Positions 54,306 through 62,770 of a stretch of DNA of 64,000 bases are shown one piece after another (within the stretch, counting starts at the first letter, position 1; each line of letters starts with the position of its first letter). A program made the position numbers and the translations under genes. Origin of the DNA: Saccharibacillus nicotianae (GTDB taxonomy: Bacteria; Bacillota; Bacilli; Paenibacillales; Paenibacillaceae); NCBI RefSeq assembly GCF_042681745.1, contig NZ_JBHUGF010000010.1, positions 2,790,001 to 2,854,000 of the forward strand, in the 5' to 3' direction. The notes under the pieces were generated by a model, which worked only from the letters and a program-made list of their open reading frames with translations, was not told the DNA's origin and made no database searches.

Positions 54306-55874
54306 TTAGATCAAAGACCGTACATTCATTTTGGAACGATACTCCTGCGGGGTAATTCCTTCAAGCTCACGGAACACTTTGGAAAAGTGTCGACTGCTCT
54401 CAAATCCTACTTGTTGACTGATTTCAGTTAATCGACCAGAGCTTTCTGTTAGCAATAATTTGGCTTTGGCAATCCGTACTTTTTTGAGATATATGACAAA
54501 GCTTTCTCCGGTATAGGATTTGAAAGCTTCGCTAAAATACGAGTAATTTAAAGAAACATGATTGCTTACTATCGCCATATTTAGCGGACGATCATAATGA
54601 GCATGAATAAATTGAACCGCTTCTTTCAGATGTTGAGGTTCTGTATGAATTAGACGTAGCTGCCGAATATAATCATCCAGACAGATCAGTACATTTTCGA
54701 GATCACGGAAATAGTCTTGAAAATAACGATAATGATTGAGATTGCCTACACGTCGATACAGACGTAACACTTCTACTGAAGCTTCGCCATAATGTCGGAA
54801 AATCTCATCCAATACCTGTTCATTGATACATCGAGCAACTTGCTCAATATAAGCGATAGGCAAATATATTAATTCATGAATCCGAAAAATCTCATACAAT
54901 CGCTGTTCAATCTCTGGATCACGATCACTTCCTAATGTATTGCCTAGCAATCGAATTTCTTCTTCTGGGATACTCCATGTAGTATAGGTCTGTTCAACAA
55001 CCCGATAATGAATAAGATGAATACCGGGGTGAAGAAATCCATAATGAAGTGCCTGACAAGCTTCTTGATAATGCTCGGGAATACTTTGAAATAGATTGCC
55101 CTGTTCACTGATCCCAATCAGAAGCCCTTCTACTTCTCGCTGTGCCGCTATCTCTGCCAGTTGTTCCAAATGATATAATTCAGTAGCTGGTATAATCCAG
55201 ACCAATCGATCTTCTTTATCATACAATTGAGCAGTATACTGAACCGCTAGACTCGCACATAAGCGCTTAATTAGTACAGTCAGCTCTTGCCGATCAATCA
55301 ATATCCCTTCTTTATTTTTATACTGAAATACACAGATCGCATAATGTTCTGGCAATTCTAGAAAATCCAGTTGTTCTGACAATACTGTTAGATCTAATGA
55401 GTCTGCATACAGTAGATTTTGTAATTGCTCCTGATCTTTTTGCAATCGATATTGTTCGACTTCAGCAAGACTATGAGAAATAAGATCACGCTTTTGCAAT
55501 TCTTCATCCAAACGGCGCAAAGCATCAAATAAATCTTCACGTCGAATCGGCTTGAGCAAGTACTCACTCACTTGATAACGAATCGCTGCTTTGGCATATT
55601 CAAAATCATCATATCCACTTAAAACGATGACATAAGGTTGTACTGTTAACGTCTTTAGACCACGCAGTTGTTCTAAAAACTGCACACCATCCATGATCGG
55701 CATCCTTATATCAGTAATTACTATATCAATATCGGTATTCATTATCTGCTCTAATGCTTCTTGTCCATGACGTGCATGGATACAGGTATAATATGCCGGA
55801 AATTCCCGTTCAATCATTACTTGTAATCCTTGTCTGATATTGCGTTCATCGTCTACAATCAAGATTTGAGTCAT
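54306..55874 (-). CDS. YesN-type response regulator (region 2)
   Basis: A 522-residue regulator: receiver domain (ILIVDDERNIRQGL; Asp55 in IVITDIRMPIMDG), a long middle part (about 150-400), and an AraC-type helix-turn-helix (NMAIVSNHVSLNYSYFSEAF; LTEISQQVGFESSRHFSKVF). It is longer than the region 1 regulator owing to the middle part. Its AGGAGG site lies in the end of the kinase gene (4-bp spacing), so the kinase is translated first. It should activate the transporter operon upstream. Confidence 0.93.
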   Translation of the reverse strand: MTQILIVDDERNIRQGLQVMIEREFPAYYTCIHARHGQEALEQIMNTDIDIVITDIRMPIMDGVQFLEQLRGLKTLTVQPYVIVLSGYDDFEYAKAAIRYQVSEYLLKPIRREDLFDALRRLDEELQKRDLISHSLAEVEQYRLQKDQEQLQNLLYADSLDLTVLSEQLDFLELPEHYAICVFQYKNKEGILIDRQELTVLIKRLCASLAVQYTAQLYDKEDRLVWIIPATELYHLEQLAEIAAQREVEGLLIGISEQGNLFQSIPEHYQEACQALHYGFLHPGIHLIHYRVVEQTYTTWSIPEEEIRLLGNTLGSDRDPEIEQRLYEIFRIHELIYLPIAYIEQVARCINEQVLDEIFRHYGEASVEVLRLYRRVGNLNHYRYFQDYFRDLENVLICLDDYIRQLRLIHTEPQHLKEAVQFIHAHYDRPLNMAIVSNHVSLNYSYFSEAFKSYTGESFVIYLKKVRIAKAKLLLTESSGRLTEISQQVGFESSRHFSKVFRELEGITPQEYRSKMNVRSLI

Positions 55875-55878
55875 CTGA

Positions 55879-57822
55879 TCATTCTCCTCCTGTCAGCAGT
55901 ACTTTGGGAAATCGTAAAGTGACTATTGTTCCTTCTCCTAAAGTACTTGTAATATGTAGCCCGTAATCTTCTCCATAAAATAAAGCAAGTCGTCTCTGTA
56001 CATTGCGTAGACCGATTCCACCTTTACGTGACTGTTGCTCCTCTGATGCATGTACAGGATAGCTGTTGCTGATATGAGCATGGTGAGGTTCATCTGGAAT
56101 ATGAATCCACTGTTGTAGCGCTTCTAATTGCGACGGACTCATTCCGCTCCCATTGTCTTGAACGGTTACAGTAATCACCCGATCCGGTTCAGCAATAACC
56201 TGAATCATTAAGCAACGATCTACATATTCATCTTCATTCCATGCATGTTTAAACGCATTTTCGACTAGCGGTTGTAAAGACATTTTTAATATTTCGAGTT
56301 CTAGCAATTGCGCTGGAATATCAATCTGGAGTTTAACTGGCTCTTCAAAACGAATATTCATTACATCAATATAGTTATGAATATGACGTATTTCTTCACT
56401 CAATTTCACATATTCACCCGACCATTTGAAATTGTAACGCATCATTCCGCCAAGTGATGTTAACGCATCCGAGATTTGGCGTTGATCTTCGATTTCGGCT
56501 AACATTTTGATATTTTCTAGCGTGTTATATAGAAAATGAGCATCAATCTGACTGTATAACGTACGCAGTTCAGCTTCTTTCATTAAGGCTTGTTTGCTGA
56601 CCGCTTGGGCTATTAATTCATTGATCGTAAGGGTCATACGATTAAAATGATACGCCAGTTCTCCAATCTCTCCGCCACCATCTACTTGGACACCATGATG
56701 AAGTTCACCACGACGTACTTTTTTCATCGCGGCTGTTAATCGGCGTAGATTTTTGAGAATAATCGTATTGGCAAAATACGTAATCAGAGATACCAGCAAA
56801 ATAAAGCCGATATTTAACAGCACAATCCCATTACGAGCACGTCGGGTATCTTGTAGTACTTTTTCTAATGACACAATATGAACCAGTTGAGCACCTAATC
56901 GATCTACCCGAGTAGATGTAGCTAAATAAGCAATACCTTGATCGGTATACCGGATAGAAGATATGTTTGAGTCTGTTGTATCATTGTCTATCGACTGATG
57001 TTCTGCTTGATAAGAAGCATCACTGGTATCTGCTTGATTTTCTTTCAACCATTGTTGTAAAGGAGCTGCGTACGCTTTATCTTGCGCAGCAGGAATATAC
57101 CCGCCCCCTGCGTCCAGCAATAACATTTGCGATTCATCTTCTTGCAATTCGCCATACGTACGCGGAGCAAAATTAGCTAACAACATATCGACTTGTACAA
57201 TGCCCGCATGATGTCCTTTCGGTAACTGAATTTCACGCAACAACGATATTTTAGGCGGGTCGAGTTCAGGTACGATAGTGCGATCATAAGATCGTGACAA
57301 ATCTTGCTCTTGCACATACCATCCTTCTCGATCCCCCAACATACGGGCAAGCTTGTACCAGGGCTGATTCCATACTCGCTTTTCTTGAAAAACAATAGGC
57401 CAGATTTCATACGTATACTCACTAGCACTATATAAACGAAGATGTAGAATAGTCGGATTGTTAATCTCAATTTGTGCCAGATTGGTATAAAAGCTATTAT
57501 TGAACTCTATTAATTCTGACGTAGGCGCACTTTCATTATCAGCCAGATACTGGATCACTTCTTTGTCTGATAAAGATAGCTGAGCAGCACGTTCCATCGT
57601 TTCAATCTGTGTCAACAATACTTGTTTTTCATTTTGTAGCGCATCTATACTTTTCAGTCGCGTATCTTCAATATAAGTTTCATTGACTTGATTATAAAAG
57701 TATAATGACACCGCTGTAGTCGGTAACAAAATCACAATAATATATGTGCCGATTAATCGACTTTGTAAAGAAAGAGTGTTCAGCCAATGTAGAAAAGGCT
57801 GTATGATTTGACGAAACGTCAT
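55879..57822 (-). CDS. YesM-type sensor histidine kinase (region 2)
   Basis: A 647-residue sensor: TM1 (LIGTYIIVILLPTTAVSLYF), outer sensor domain (about 40-335), TM2 (NGIVLLNIGFILLVSLITYF), HAMP, and the kinase core. The phosphoacceptor motif is SQIDAHFLYNTLENI, where the common QINPHFLYN is changed at two positions; the His remains. The ATPase part has LVENAFKHAW, DNGSG and GGIGLRNVQRR. It forms a pair with the regulator downstream and follows the transporter genes, separated by a terminator. A cre-like site (57869-57883) lies 47 bp upstream of the start. Confidence 0.92.
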   Translation of the reverse strand: MTFRQIIQPFLHWLNTLSLQSRLIGTYIIVILLPTTAVSLYFYNQVNETYIEDTRLKSIDALQNEKQVLLTQIETMERAAQLSLSDKEVIQYLADNESAPTSELIEFNNSFYTNLAQIEINNPTILHLRLYSASEYTYEIWPIVFQEKRVWNQPWYKLARMLGDREGWYVQEQDLSRSYDRTIVPELDPPKISLLREIQLPKGHHAGIVQVDMLLANFAPRTYGELQEDESQMLLLDAGGGYIPAAQDKAYAAPLQQWLKENQADTSDASYQAEHQSIDNDTTDSNISSIRYTDQGIAYLATSTRVDRLGAQLVHIVSLEKVLQDTRRARNGIVLLNIGFILLVSLITYFANTIILKNLRRLTAAMKKVRRGELHHGVQVDGGGEIGELAYHFNRMTLTINELIAQAVSKQALMKEAELRTLYSQIDAHFLYNTLENIKMLAEIEDQRQISDALTSLGGMMRYNFKWSGEYVKLSEEIRHIHNYIDVMNIRFEEPVKLQIDIPAQLLELEILKMSLQPLVENAFKHAWNEDEYVDRCLMIQVIAEPDRVITVTVQDNGSGMSPSQLEALQQWIHIPDEPHHAHISNSYPVHASEEQQSRKGGIGLRNVQRRLALFYGEDYGLHITSTLGEGTIVTLRFPKVLLTGGE

Positions 57823-57868
57823 CTATTCCTCCCTATCCAGTAACCACAATAATGATAACAATTTATAA

Positions 57869-57883
57869 ATGTAAGCGGTTAAA
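57869..57883. promoter_or_regulatory. cre-like site upstream of the region 2 kinase
   Basis: ATGTAAGCGGTTAAA matches the cre consensus WTGNAANCGNWNNCW at 14 of 15 positions (position 14 A for C). Confidence 0.45.
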
Positions 57884-57925
57884 CTATGTATTCTATTGTA
57901 ACTCAATTAACTGGAAAATTGTGTA

Positions 57926-57972
57926 CAAAAAGGGACTTTTACAGAATAGGCTTCTGCTCAAGTCCCTTTTTA
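57926..57972 (-). terminator. Terminator after the region 2 binding protein
   Basis: AAAAAGGGACTT and AAGTCCCTTTTT form a perfect stem around a loop with an inner CAGAA/TTCTG hairpin, 37 bp after the stop at 58009. Confidence 0.9.
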
Positions 57973-58008
57973 TCTTATTTTATTTCATTTGGATAACTTT
58001 ATTATTGT

Positions 58009-59679
58009 TTACTGCGCTTCTAATTTGGCTTTATTTTTCTCATATTCGGTTTGTTGATACGCTTGTACTTTAGCTAAGCCATCGGCTTCACGTTTGCTCA
58101 AGTATTCGTTAAAGATCTGGTCAAATTCACTATCAGAAGAAGCTAACAATAACTTAGGTAATGTTTTACCCCATAGTTGTGAGATTTTGGTGTTGATAAT
58201 TCCTTCTGGTGAATTACCTGTTGGATTCAATTGATCAAATTCAGAGGAACTGACTGTTTTTCCTTTAGTCCAGTCTTCCATTTGTTTGAAAGGATCTACA
58301 CTTTCCGGTTTCCATTGATCTGTAATATTGGTGTTCATTTGCATCCAGTATTTATGAGAAGCTCCATACTTGGTATCAAATTCTGAACGATCGGTATTCA
58401 GTGATTTGAGCACTTCAGGTTTAAATTGATCTTTGCCATCGACAGTATCATATGTGACTCCTTTTTCACCTAAATACAAATCTTTTTGTCCTTCTTCACT
58501 GATCAGGTATTCAAGGAAACGAATCGCACGCGCTTTATCTTTTACATTTTTGGAGATAAGGGTTACTGTCCATCCTGAGATAACAGGCCCTGATAAAACC
58601 GGTTGATCTAATTTGGAATTAGAAGGTCCATCGACTGCGATATAGACTGAATTTGGATCTTTAGCATATAAAGCATTTTGTTGGGTATTAAAATCGCTAC
58701 GTTGATACAACATTGCAAAGTAACGTCCTTGTGCTATTTTTTCTTCCATTTGAGAACGCTTGTCGATAAAGATATCTTTGGATAATAATCCATTTTGATT
58801 CGCTTGACGGAATGTTTTGAGCCAGCGTAAATATTCTGGATCGGTGGTGCGGTCATACAACTTACCGTCTTTTTCCATCGGGATCGCTAAGAAATTTTGC
58901 AAATATCCTTCTAACGAGTAATTGCCGTTCTCTGTAAATTCATGCAATCCTAGTGGAATTAAAGGTTGTCCGTTCACTTCAGGGAATTTCTCTTTCGCCA
59001 TATTGAGCGCTTTCAAAAATCCTTCCGGTGTACGCATATCTGGTTTGCCTAATGCTTCATACATATCTTTGCGTACAACAAATACCTGATTAGACAAGTA
59101 ATTTTTGCCGTATTTTGCAAAATCCGCAGGAGAAGAAGAGGCATTCGGATACCCGTAGACATTGCCATCAGGCTGAGTATACCATGCTAATTTGGCTGGA
59201 TCGGTCACTTTGTAGAAATAAGGATCATATTGATCTGCTAATTCATTCAGTGGCAACACCAATTTACCTTCGATCATTTTTTTAACTGCATCTTCGCCCC
59301 AAGATAGTGTGATAAAGTCAGGCAATTTACCAGAAGCAATCATCGTATTCAGCTTTTCATTTTCATTACCGGCAGGCACGATAAAGTTCAAGCTAACTCC
59401 TGTTTTCTTGGTTACATATTGGCTCGTAGGATCGGTTCCCCAATCACTTCCTGTGTACCAGGAGAAGTTCATATACCAGTCAAATGTAATTGGCGATGTA
59501 TCTACTTTCCAACCCGGTTCATTAGCTGAAGCGGCTTTGACCGGTGTATTGTTTTGTTCTGATGCACTTTTACTTCCTCCACCAAAGTAAGAACAAGCTG
59601 TCGTGAACATCATCAAGCTAGCTAGCGTTAACATCAATGCAGGTTTGTGCCATTTGCGATGATTTATTTTTCGTTTCAT
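58009..59679 (-). CDS. Sugar ABC transporter solute-binding lipoprotein (region 2)
   Basis: A 556-residue binding lipoprotein (signal plus lipobox MFTTAC). The mature part begins PITFDWYMNFSWYTGSDWGT and has the family segment NMAKEKFPEVNGQPLIPLG. It is the large LplA/YtcQ type but not a close paralog of the two region 1 proteins. It is encoded third, after lplB and lplC of region 2. AAGGGG precedes the ATG. Confidence 0.92.
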   Translation of the reverse strand: MKRKINHRKWHKPALMLTLASLMMFTTACSYFGGGSKSASEQNNTPVKAASANEPGWKVDTSPITFDWYMNFSWYTGSDWGTDPTSQYVTKKTGVSLNFIVPAGNENEKLNTMIASGKLPDFITLSWGEDAVKKMIEGKLVLPLNELADQYDPYFYKVTDPAKLAWYTQPDGNVYGYPNASSSPADFAKYGKNYLSNQVFVVRKDMYEALGKPDMRTPEGFLKALNMAKEKFPEVNGQPLIPLGLHEFTENGNYSLEGYLQNFLAIPMEKDGKLYDRTTDPEYLRWLKTFRQANQNGLLSKDIFIDKRSQMEEKIAQGRYFAMLYQRSDFNTQQNALYAKDPNSVYIAVDGPSNSKLDQPVLSGPVISGWTVTLISKNVKDKARAIRFLEYLISEEGQKDLYLGEKGVTYDTVDGKDQFKPEVLKSLNTDRSEFDTKYGASHKYWMQMNTNITDQWKPESVDPFKQMEDWTKGKTVSSSEFDQLNPTGNSPEGIINTKISQLWGKTLPKLLLASSDSEFDQIFNEYLSKREADGLAKVQAYQQTEYEKNKAKLEAQ

Positions 59680-59787
59680 CAGATCAATACCCCTTTTCTT
59701 TTTTTAAAATGTAGAATTTACAGTCAATATAGTGAATAAAAAATAGTCATTGGGCTGTTGAGCTTTTTCTATTTGATCCAAGTGACT

Positions 59788-60681
59788 TTAGCCTTTGATC
59801 GAACCTATCATCATGCCTTTCACAAAGTATTTTTGTAAAAATGGATAAACGAATACAATTGGCATCGTAGTCACCACCATCGTAGCTAGCTTGATCGACT
59901 GCGATGTCACTGAACGGGTAATTCCTCCCGGTACAGCAGCAAGCATCTGGTTCGAGCTAGATTCAGCCACGACCCGGTACAGATAAGTCTGAATTGGTTG
60001 TAGACTGGTATCATTCATATAGATCATCCCTGTAAAATAATCATTCCACTGGAATACTCCATGAAATAGAGCAATCGTCGCGATAACAGGCATCGAAACT
60101 GGCAATACGACCCGTAGAAAAATCGACCAATCATTCGCACCATCAATCCGCGCCGCTTCTTCGAGTCCTTCCGGTATTTCGCGGAAAAAGGTCATAAAGA
60201 TAATAAGATCGAAAAAGCTAAACATCGCTGGAATAATATATACCAGAAAATTATCTAACAACTGTAAATCTTTCATTAACAAAAAGGTAGGAATCAATCC
60301 GCCGCTGAAAAATAACGTAATTGTTCCGATCCAGATATAAATTTTGCCTCCGATCAATCCTTTTCGAGATAAAGCGTATGCCACCATTGCTGTGAAAAAT
60401 ACATGAATCGCAGTACCGATCAACGTTTTGGCTACAGTAATCCACATCGCTTGCATAATACCCGGACTCTGGAATACCGCTTTGAAGCTTTCCAGACTGA
60501 ATATTCGCGGCCACCAGTAAATACCACCACGCATCGCATCGGTTCCTTCATTCAGTGCGTTCACAAGCACATACCAGATCGGATACAGCGTAATAAAACA
60601 AATCAAGATCATCAATACAGTATTCAACGTATCAAAAATCGCTTCACCACGCGTTTTACGATCTGCTTTTATACTAATCAT
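59788..60681 (-). CDS. Sugar ABC transporter permease, LplC/YtcP type (region 2)
   Basis: A six-helix permease with EAA loop EEAARIDGANDWSIFLRVVL and C-terminus KYFVKGMMIGSIKG. AAGGAG is 1 nt from ATG 60687 but 7 nt from ATG 60681, so the second is taken. The partner lplB gene lies 792 bp upstream; the spacer is filled with two palindromic elements and tandem repeats, which is unusual for such a tight gene pair. Confidence 0.93.
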   Translation of the reverse strand: MISIKADRKTRGEAIFDTLNTVLMILICFITLYPIWYVLVNALNEGTDAMRGGIYWWPRIFSLESFKAVFQSPGIMQAMWITVAKTLIGTAIHVFFTAMVAYALSRKGLIGGKIYIWIGTITLFFSGGLIPTFLLMKDLQLLDNFLVYIIPAMFSFFDLIIFMTFFREIPEGLEEAARIDGANDWSIFLRVVLPVSMPVIATIALFHGVFQWNDYFTGMIYMNDTSLQPIQTYLYRVVAESSSNQMLAAVPGGITRSVTSQSIKLATMVVTTMPIVFVYPFLQKYFVKGMMIGSIKG

Positions 60682-60744
60682 CGTCATTCTCCTTTATCAT
60701 TAGAGTGAGGGGTCTTTCAGGCACACTTTTCTTTTAAAAAATTT

Positions 60745-60790
60745 TAGAGATTAAAGATTAGAGATTAAAGATTAGAGATTAAGAGATTAA
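60745..60790 (+). repeat. Tandem AGATTA-type repeat
   Basis: Imperfect tandem copies of AGAGATTAAAGATT (14 bp) and a shorter AGAGATTAAG end, in the spacer between lplC and lplB of region 2. Confidence 0.7.
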
Positions 60791-60841
60791 GTGCTTTAAA
60801 GAATAAGTGCTTTATTAGGCGTAACTTTTGGATTGATTTTA

Positions 60842-60992
60842 GATGGATCGCTGTGGGGCTGGTGTTGTTCTTGTCGTCGCTGGTGAAGAAAAATGCCTAG
60901 AATAACTGCTCAAGCAGTTGGCATTTTTCTTCAAAGGCGAACGCTTCGCTCTTTCAGAACTACACCCTCCCCTCCGCTCTGTGCTTGGTGGA
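60842..60992 (+). repeat. Palindromic intergenic element, copy D (short type)
   Basis: The left end ATGGATCGCTGTGGGG is followed by outer arms GGTGTTGTTCT and AGAACTACACC, core TGTCGTCGCTGG, inner arms TGAAGAAAAATGCC (60884-60897) and GGCATTTTTCTTCA (60920-60933) with mini-stem AACTGC/GCAGTT, then AAAGGCGAACGCTTCGCTC and CTCCGCTCTGTGCT. Confidence 0.85.
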
Positions 60993-61203
60993 TTCATTTG
61001 TTTTTTTTAGGAAAAGATTAAGTTCTTGGTTTAAGTACAGGGATTTAAGTATAGAGAATTAAATACAAAAATTTAAAGGCTATGGATCAAATTCTGTAAG
61101 TCCAATTTGGTAGATCAAATTCGGTAGGTCAAGAGATTATGCTTCTTGCAAGAGCTTAGTTGGGGAGTTAGCAACTCAAAAACTTATACCTAAAGTATTG
61201 AAG

Positions 61204-61239
61204 GCAGTTAAAGCAGTTAAAGCAGTTAAAGCAGTTAAA
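61204..61239 (+). repeat. Tandem 9-bp repeat (4 units)
   Basis: Four perfect copies of GCAGTTAAA in the spacer between the two region 2 permease genes. Confidence 0.95.
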
Positions 61240-61260
61240 CTAACTAATCTTTCCTGCTCC

Positions 61261-61470
61261 TCCCCCACTCAGGGTAGCTTTAGCGGCGAGAATAGGGTGT
61301 TCTGAAAGAGCTACAAGCTTTCTTGGAAAGCTACTTCGGAAGCGTAAACTATAGCTCGCCTTTGTAAATGGATAGCTACCGCAAAGCGGTTAAATCAAGC
61401 TATCCATTTACAACAAGCGACGACAAGAACACCCTATTCTCAAAGCGGCTAACGCTCACCCTCCTCCCCC
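61261..61470 (-). repeat. Palindromic intergenic element, copy E (long type, inverted)
   Basis: Read on the minus strand it has outer arms GAGAATAGGGTGTTCT and AGAACACCCTATTCTC, core TGTCGTCGCTTG, perfect inner arms TTGTAAATGGATAGCT and AGCTATCCATTTACAA with mini-stem AACCGC/GCGGT, then AAAGGCGA, an extra stretch with the CTTTC/GAAAG hairpin, and CTCTTTCAGAAC. It is the same long type as copy B and is inverted relative to copies A-D. Confidence 0.82.
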
Positions 61471-61473
61471 TTT

Positions 61474-62451
61474 TTAAAAGAGTGAAGTGTTATTCAGTTT
61501 CTTCGTCACCTGATTAGCAATCACAAGTAAAATCAAAGCAATAATCGATTTGATAAGACCGATAGCGGTTGAGTAGGAGAAACGTCCAGACAGCAGACCG
61601 GTTTGATAGACATAGATATCGATTACGTTACTTGCGCTTTCGTTGAGCGAGTTCCGTAAGACGAGAATTTGGTCAAAGTTAGAGTTCAATACACCGCTGA
61701 CTGCGAGGATAAATAGAATCGCAATCGTAGCTTGGATACCGGGCAAAGTGATGTACCACATTTTTTGAAAACGTCCTGCGCCATCGATCGTTGCCGCTTC
61801 ATACATTTCGGGAGATACCCCTGCCATCGCAGCCAGATAAATAATCGCTGACCAACCTAATTCTTTCCAAATATCCGAGGTGATCACAATCGTCCAGAAA
61901 TATTGCGGTTCGGCTAAGTAAGAGATCGGTTCTTTGATCAAATGTAGAGCCATTAGAACATTGTTGATAATACCAACATCGGCTAGCCATGTAGTCAAAA
62001 TACCGCCAAGAATAACCCACGATAGAAAATGCGGTAGATACGAGATGGTTTGCACTGCTTTTTTAAAGCGTACCGACCGTAATTCATTGAGGAAAAGAGC
62101 AAAAATAATCGGCAATGGAAACCCGATAAATAGCTTGATCAAGCTGATTCCCAGTGTATTACGGATCACATCTGGCAGATTTTCATCATCCATAAATGCT
62201 TTGAAATGTTCCCATCCCACCCAGGGGGCATCGGCAATACTTTCAACGATATTAAATTCTTTGAACGCAATAATAATGCCGTACATCGGAATATAGTTAA
62301 AAATTAACATCCAGACGACACCGAGTAATGCCATCACCTGCAAATGCCGCTGTGTATACAATCGGCGAAACCAGCGTTTGGTCGGTGAAGTGGTAATTTT
62401 ATCTTTGGTTTTTCGTGTAGCTTTAGATTCTCTTTTCATATCGGTGTCCAT
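61474..62451 (-). CDS. Sugar ABC transporter permease, LplB/YteP type (region 2)
   Basis: A permease with TM1 (VMALLGVVWMLIFNYIPMYG), the LplB-type GIIIAFKEFNIVESIADAPW and VGWEHFKAFM, and EAA loop EAATIDGAGRFQKMWYITLP. The start is ATG 62451 (MDTDMKRESK) after AAAGGAGG; the frame is open to 62535. It is the first gene of the region 2 transporter operon, with a perfect cre site about 100 bp upstream. Confidence 0.93.
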   Translation of the reverse strand: MDTDMKRESKATRKTKDKITTSPTKRWFRRLYTQRHLQVMALLGVVWMLIFNYIPMYGIIIAFKEFNIVESIADAPWVGWEHFKAFMDDENLPDVIRNTLGISLIKLFIGFPLPIIFALFLNELRSVRFKKAVQTISYLPHFLSWVILGGILTTWLADVGIINNVLMALHLIKEPISYLAEPQYFWTIVITSDIWKELGWSAIIYLAAMAGVSPEMYEAATIDGAGRFQKMWYITLPGIQATIAILFILAVSGVLNSNFDQILVLRNSLNESASNVIDIYVYQTGLLSGRFSYSTAIGLIKSIIALILLVIANQVTKKLNNTSLF

Positions 62452-62548
62452 AAATAATTCCTCCTTTACGTTCTCTATCGATGTCTGTATTGCTGTCGGC
62501 TTCTTTGCTCCATATATGCCACAACCAATATCCATCTTCTTTCCTTTT

Positions 62549-62564
62549 ATGTAAGCGATTACAT
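62549..62564. promoter_or_regulatory. cre site (CcpA) upstream of region 2 lplB
   Basis: ATGTAAGCGATTACAT is near-palindromic and matches the cre consensus WTGNAANCGNWNNCW at all 15 positions on both strands. It is placed to repress the operon in the presence of preferred sugars. Confidence 0.8.
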
Positions 62565-62651
62565 TTAATGGATTAATTATAGCGTGCTGATGTTAGATCG
62601 GTAATGCTTCATTTTTCGTATTGGGTGTACCATTTTTCGGGTAGACAAAAT

Positions 62652-62684
62652 AAAACCGCCAGAACATAGTGTTCTGACGGTTTT
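62652..62684 (-). terminator. Terminator of the MmsB-type permease gene
   Basis: AAAACCG..CAGAACA and TGTTCTG..CGGTTTT pair around a 3-nt loop with one mismatch; the minus-strand RNA ends in TTTTATTTT. Confidence 0.88.
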
Positions 62685-62770
62685 GTTAGAGTTATTTTGT
62701 TACTAATAAAGTATTTTACTTGGATACAATCACAATCTAATGTAGATACTAGGTGATTGAAATGTCTTTT

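Larger units (their letters stand above)
62452..62770. other. Spacer with cre site and terminator
   Basis: About 320 bp holding the lplB ribosome binding site, a cre site (62549-62564) and the terminator of the next minus-strand gene (62652-62684). No gene. Confidence 0.6.

Noticed and set aside
60403..60708. Plus-strand 101-codon frame opposite lplC
   Set aside because: It is antisense to a clear permease gene and has no translation signals.
61204..61239. CRISPR-like repeat array
   Set aside because: The 9-bp units are directly adjacent with no spacers, and there are no cas genes.
60842..61470. Elements D and E as ordinary intrinsic terminators
   Set aside because: They lack terminal T runs, are far too long, lie inside an operon, and share cores with three other copies.
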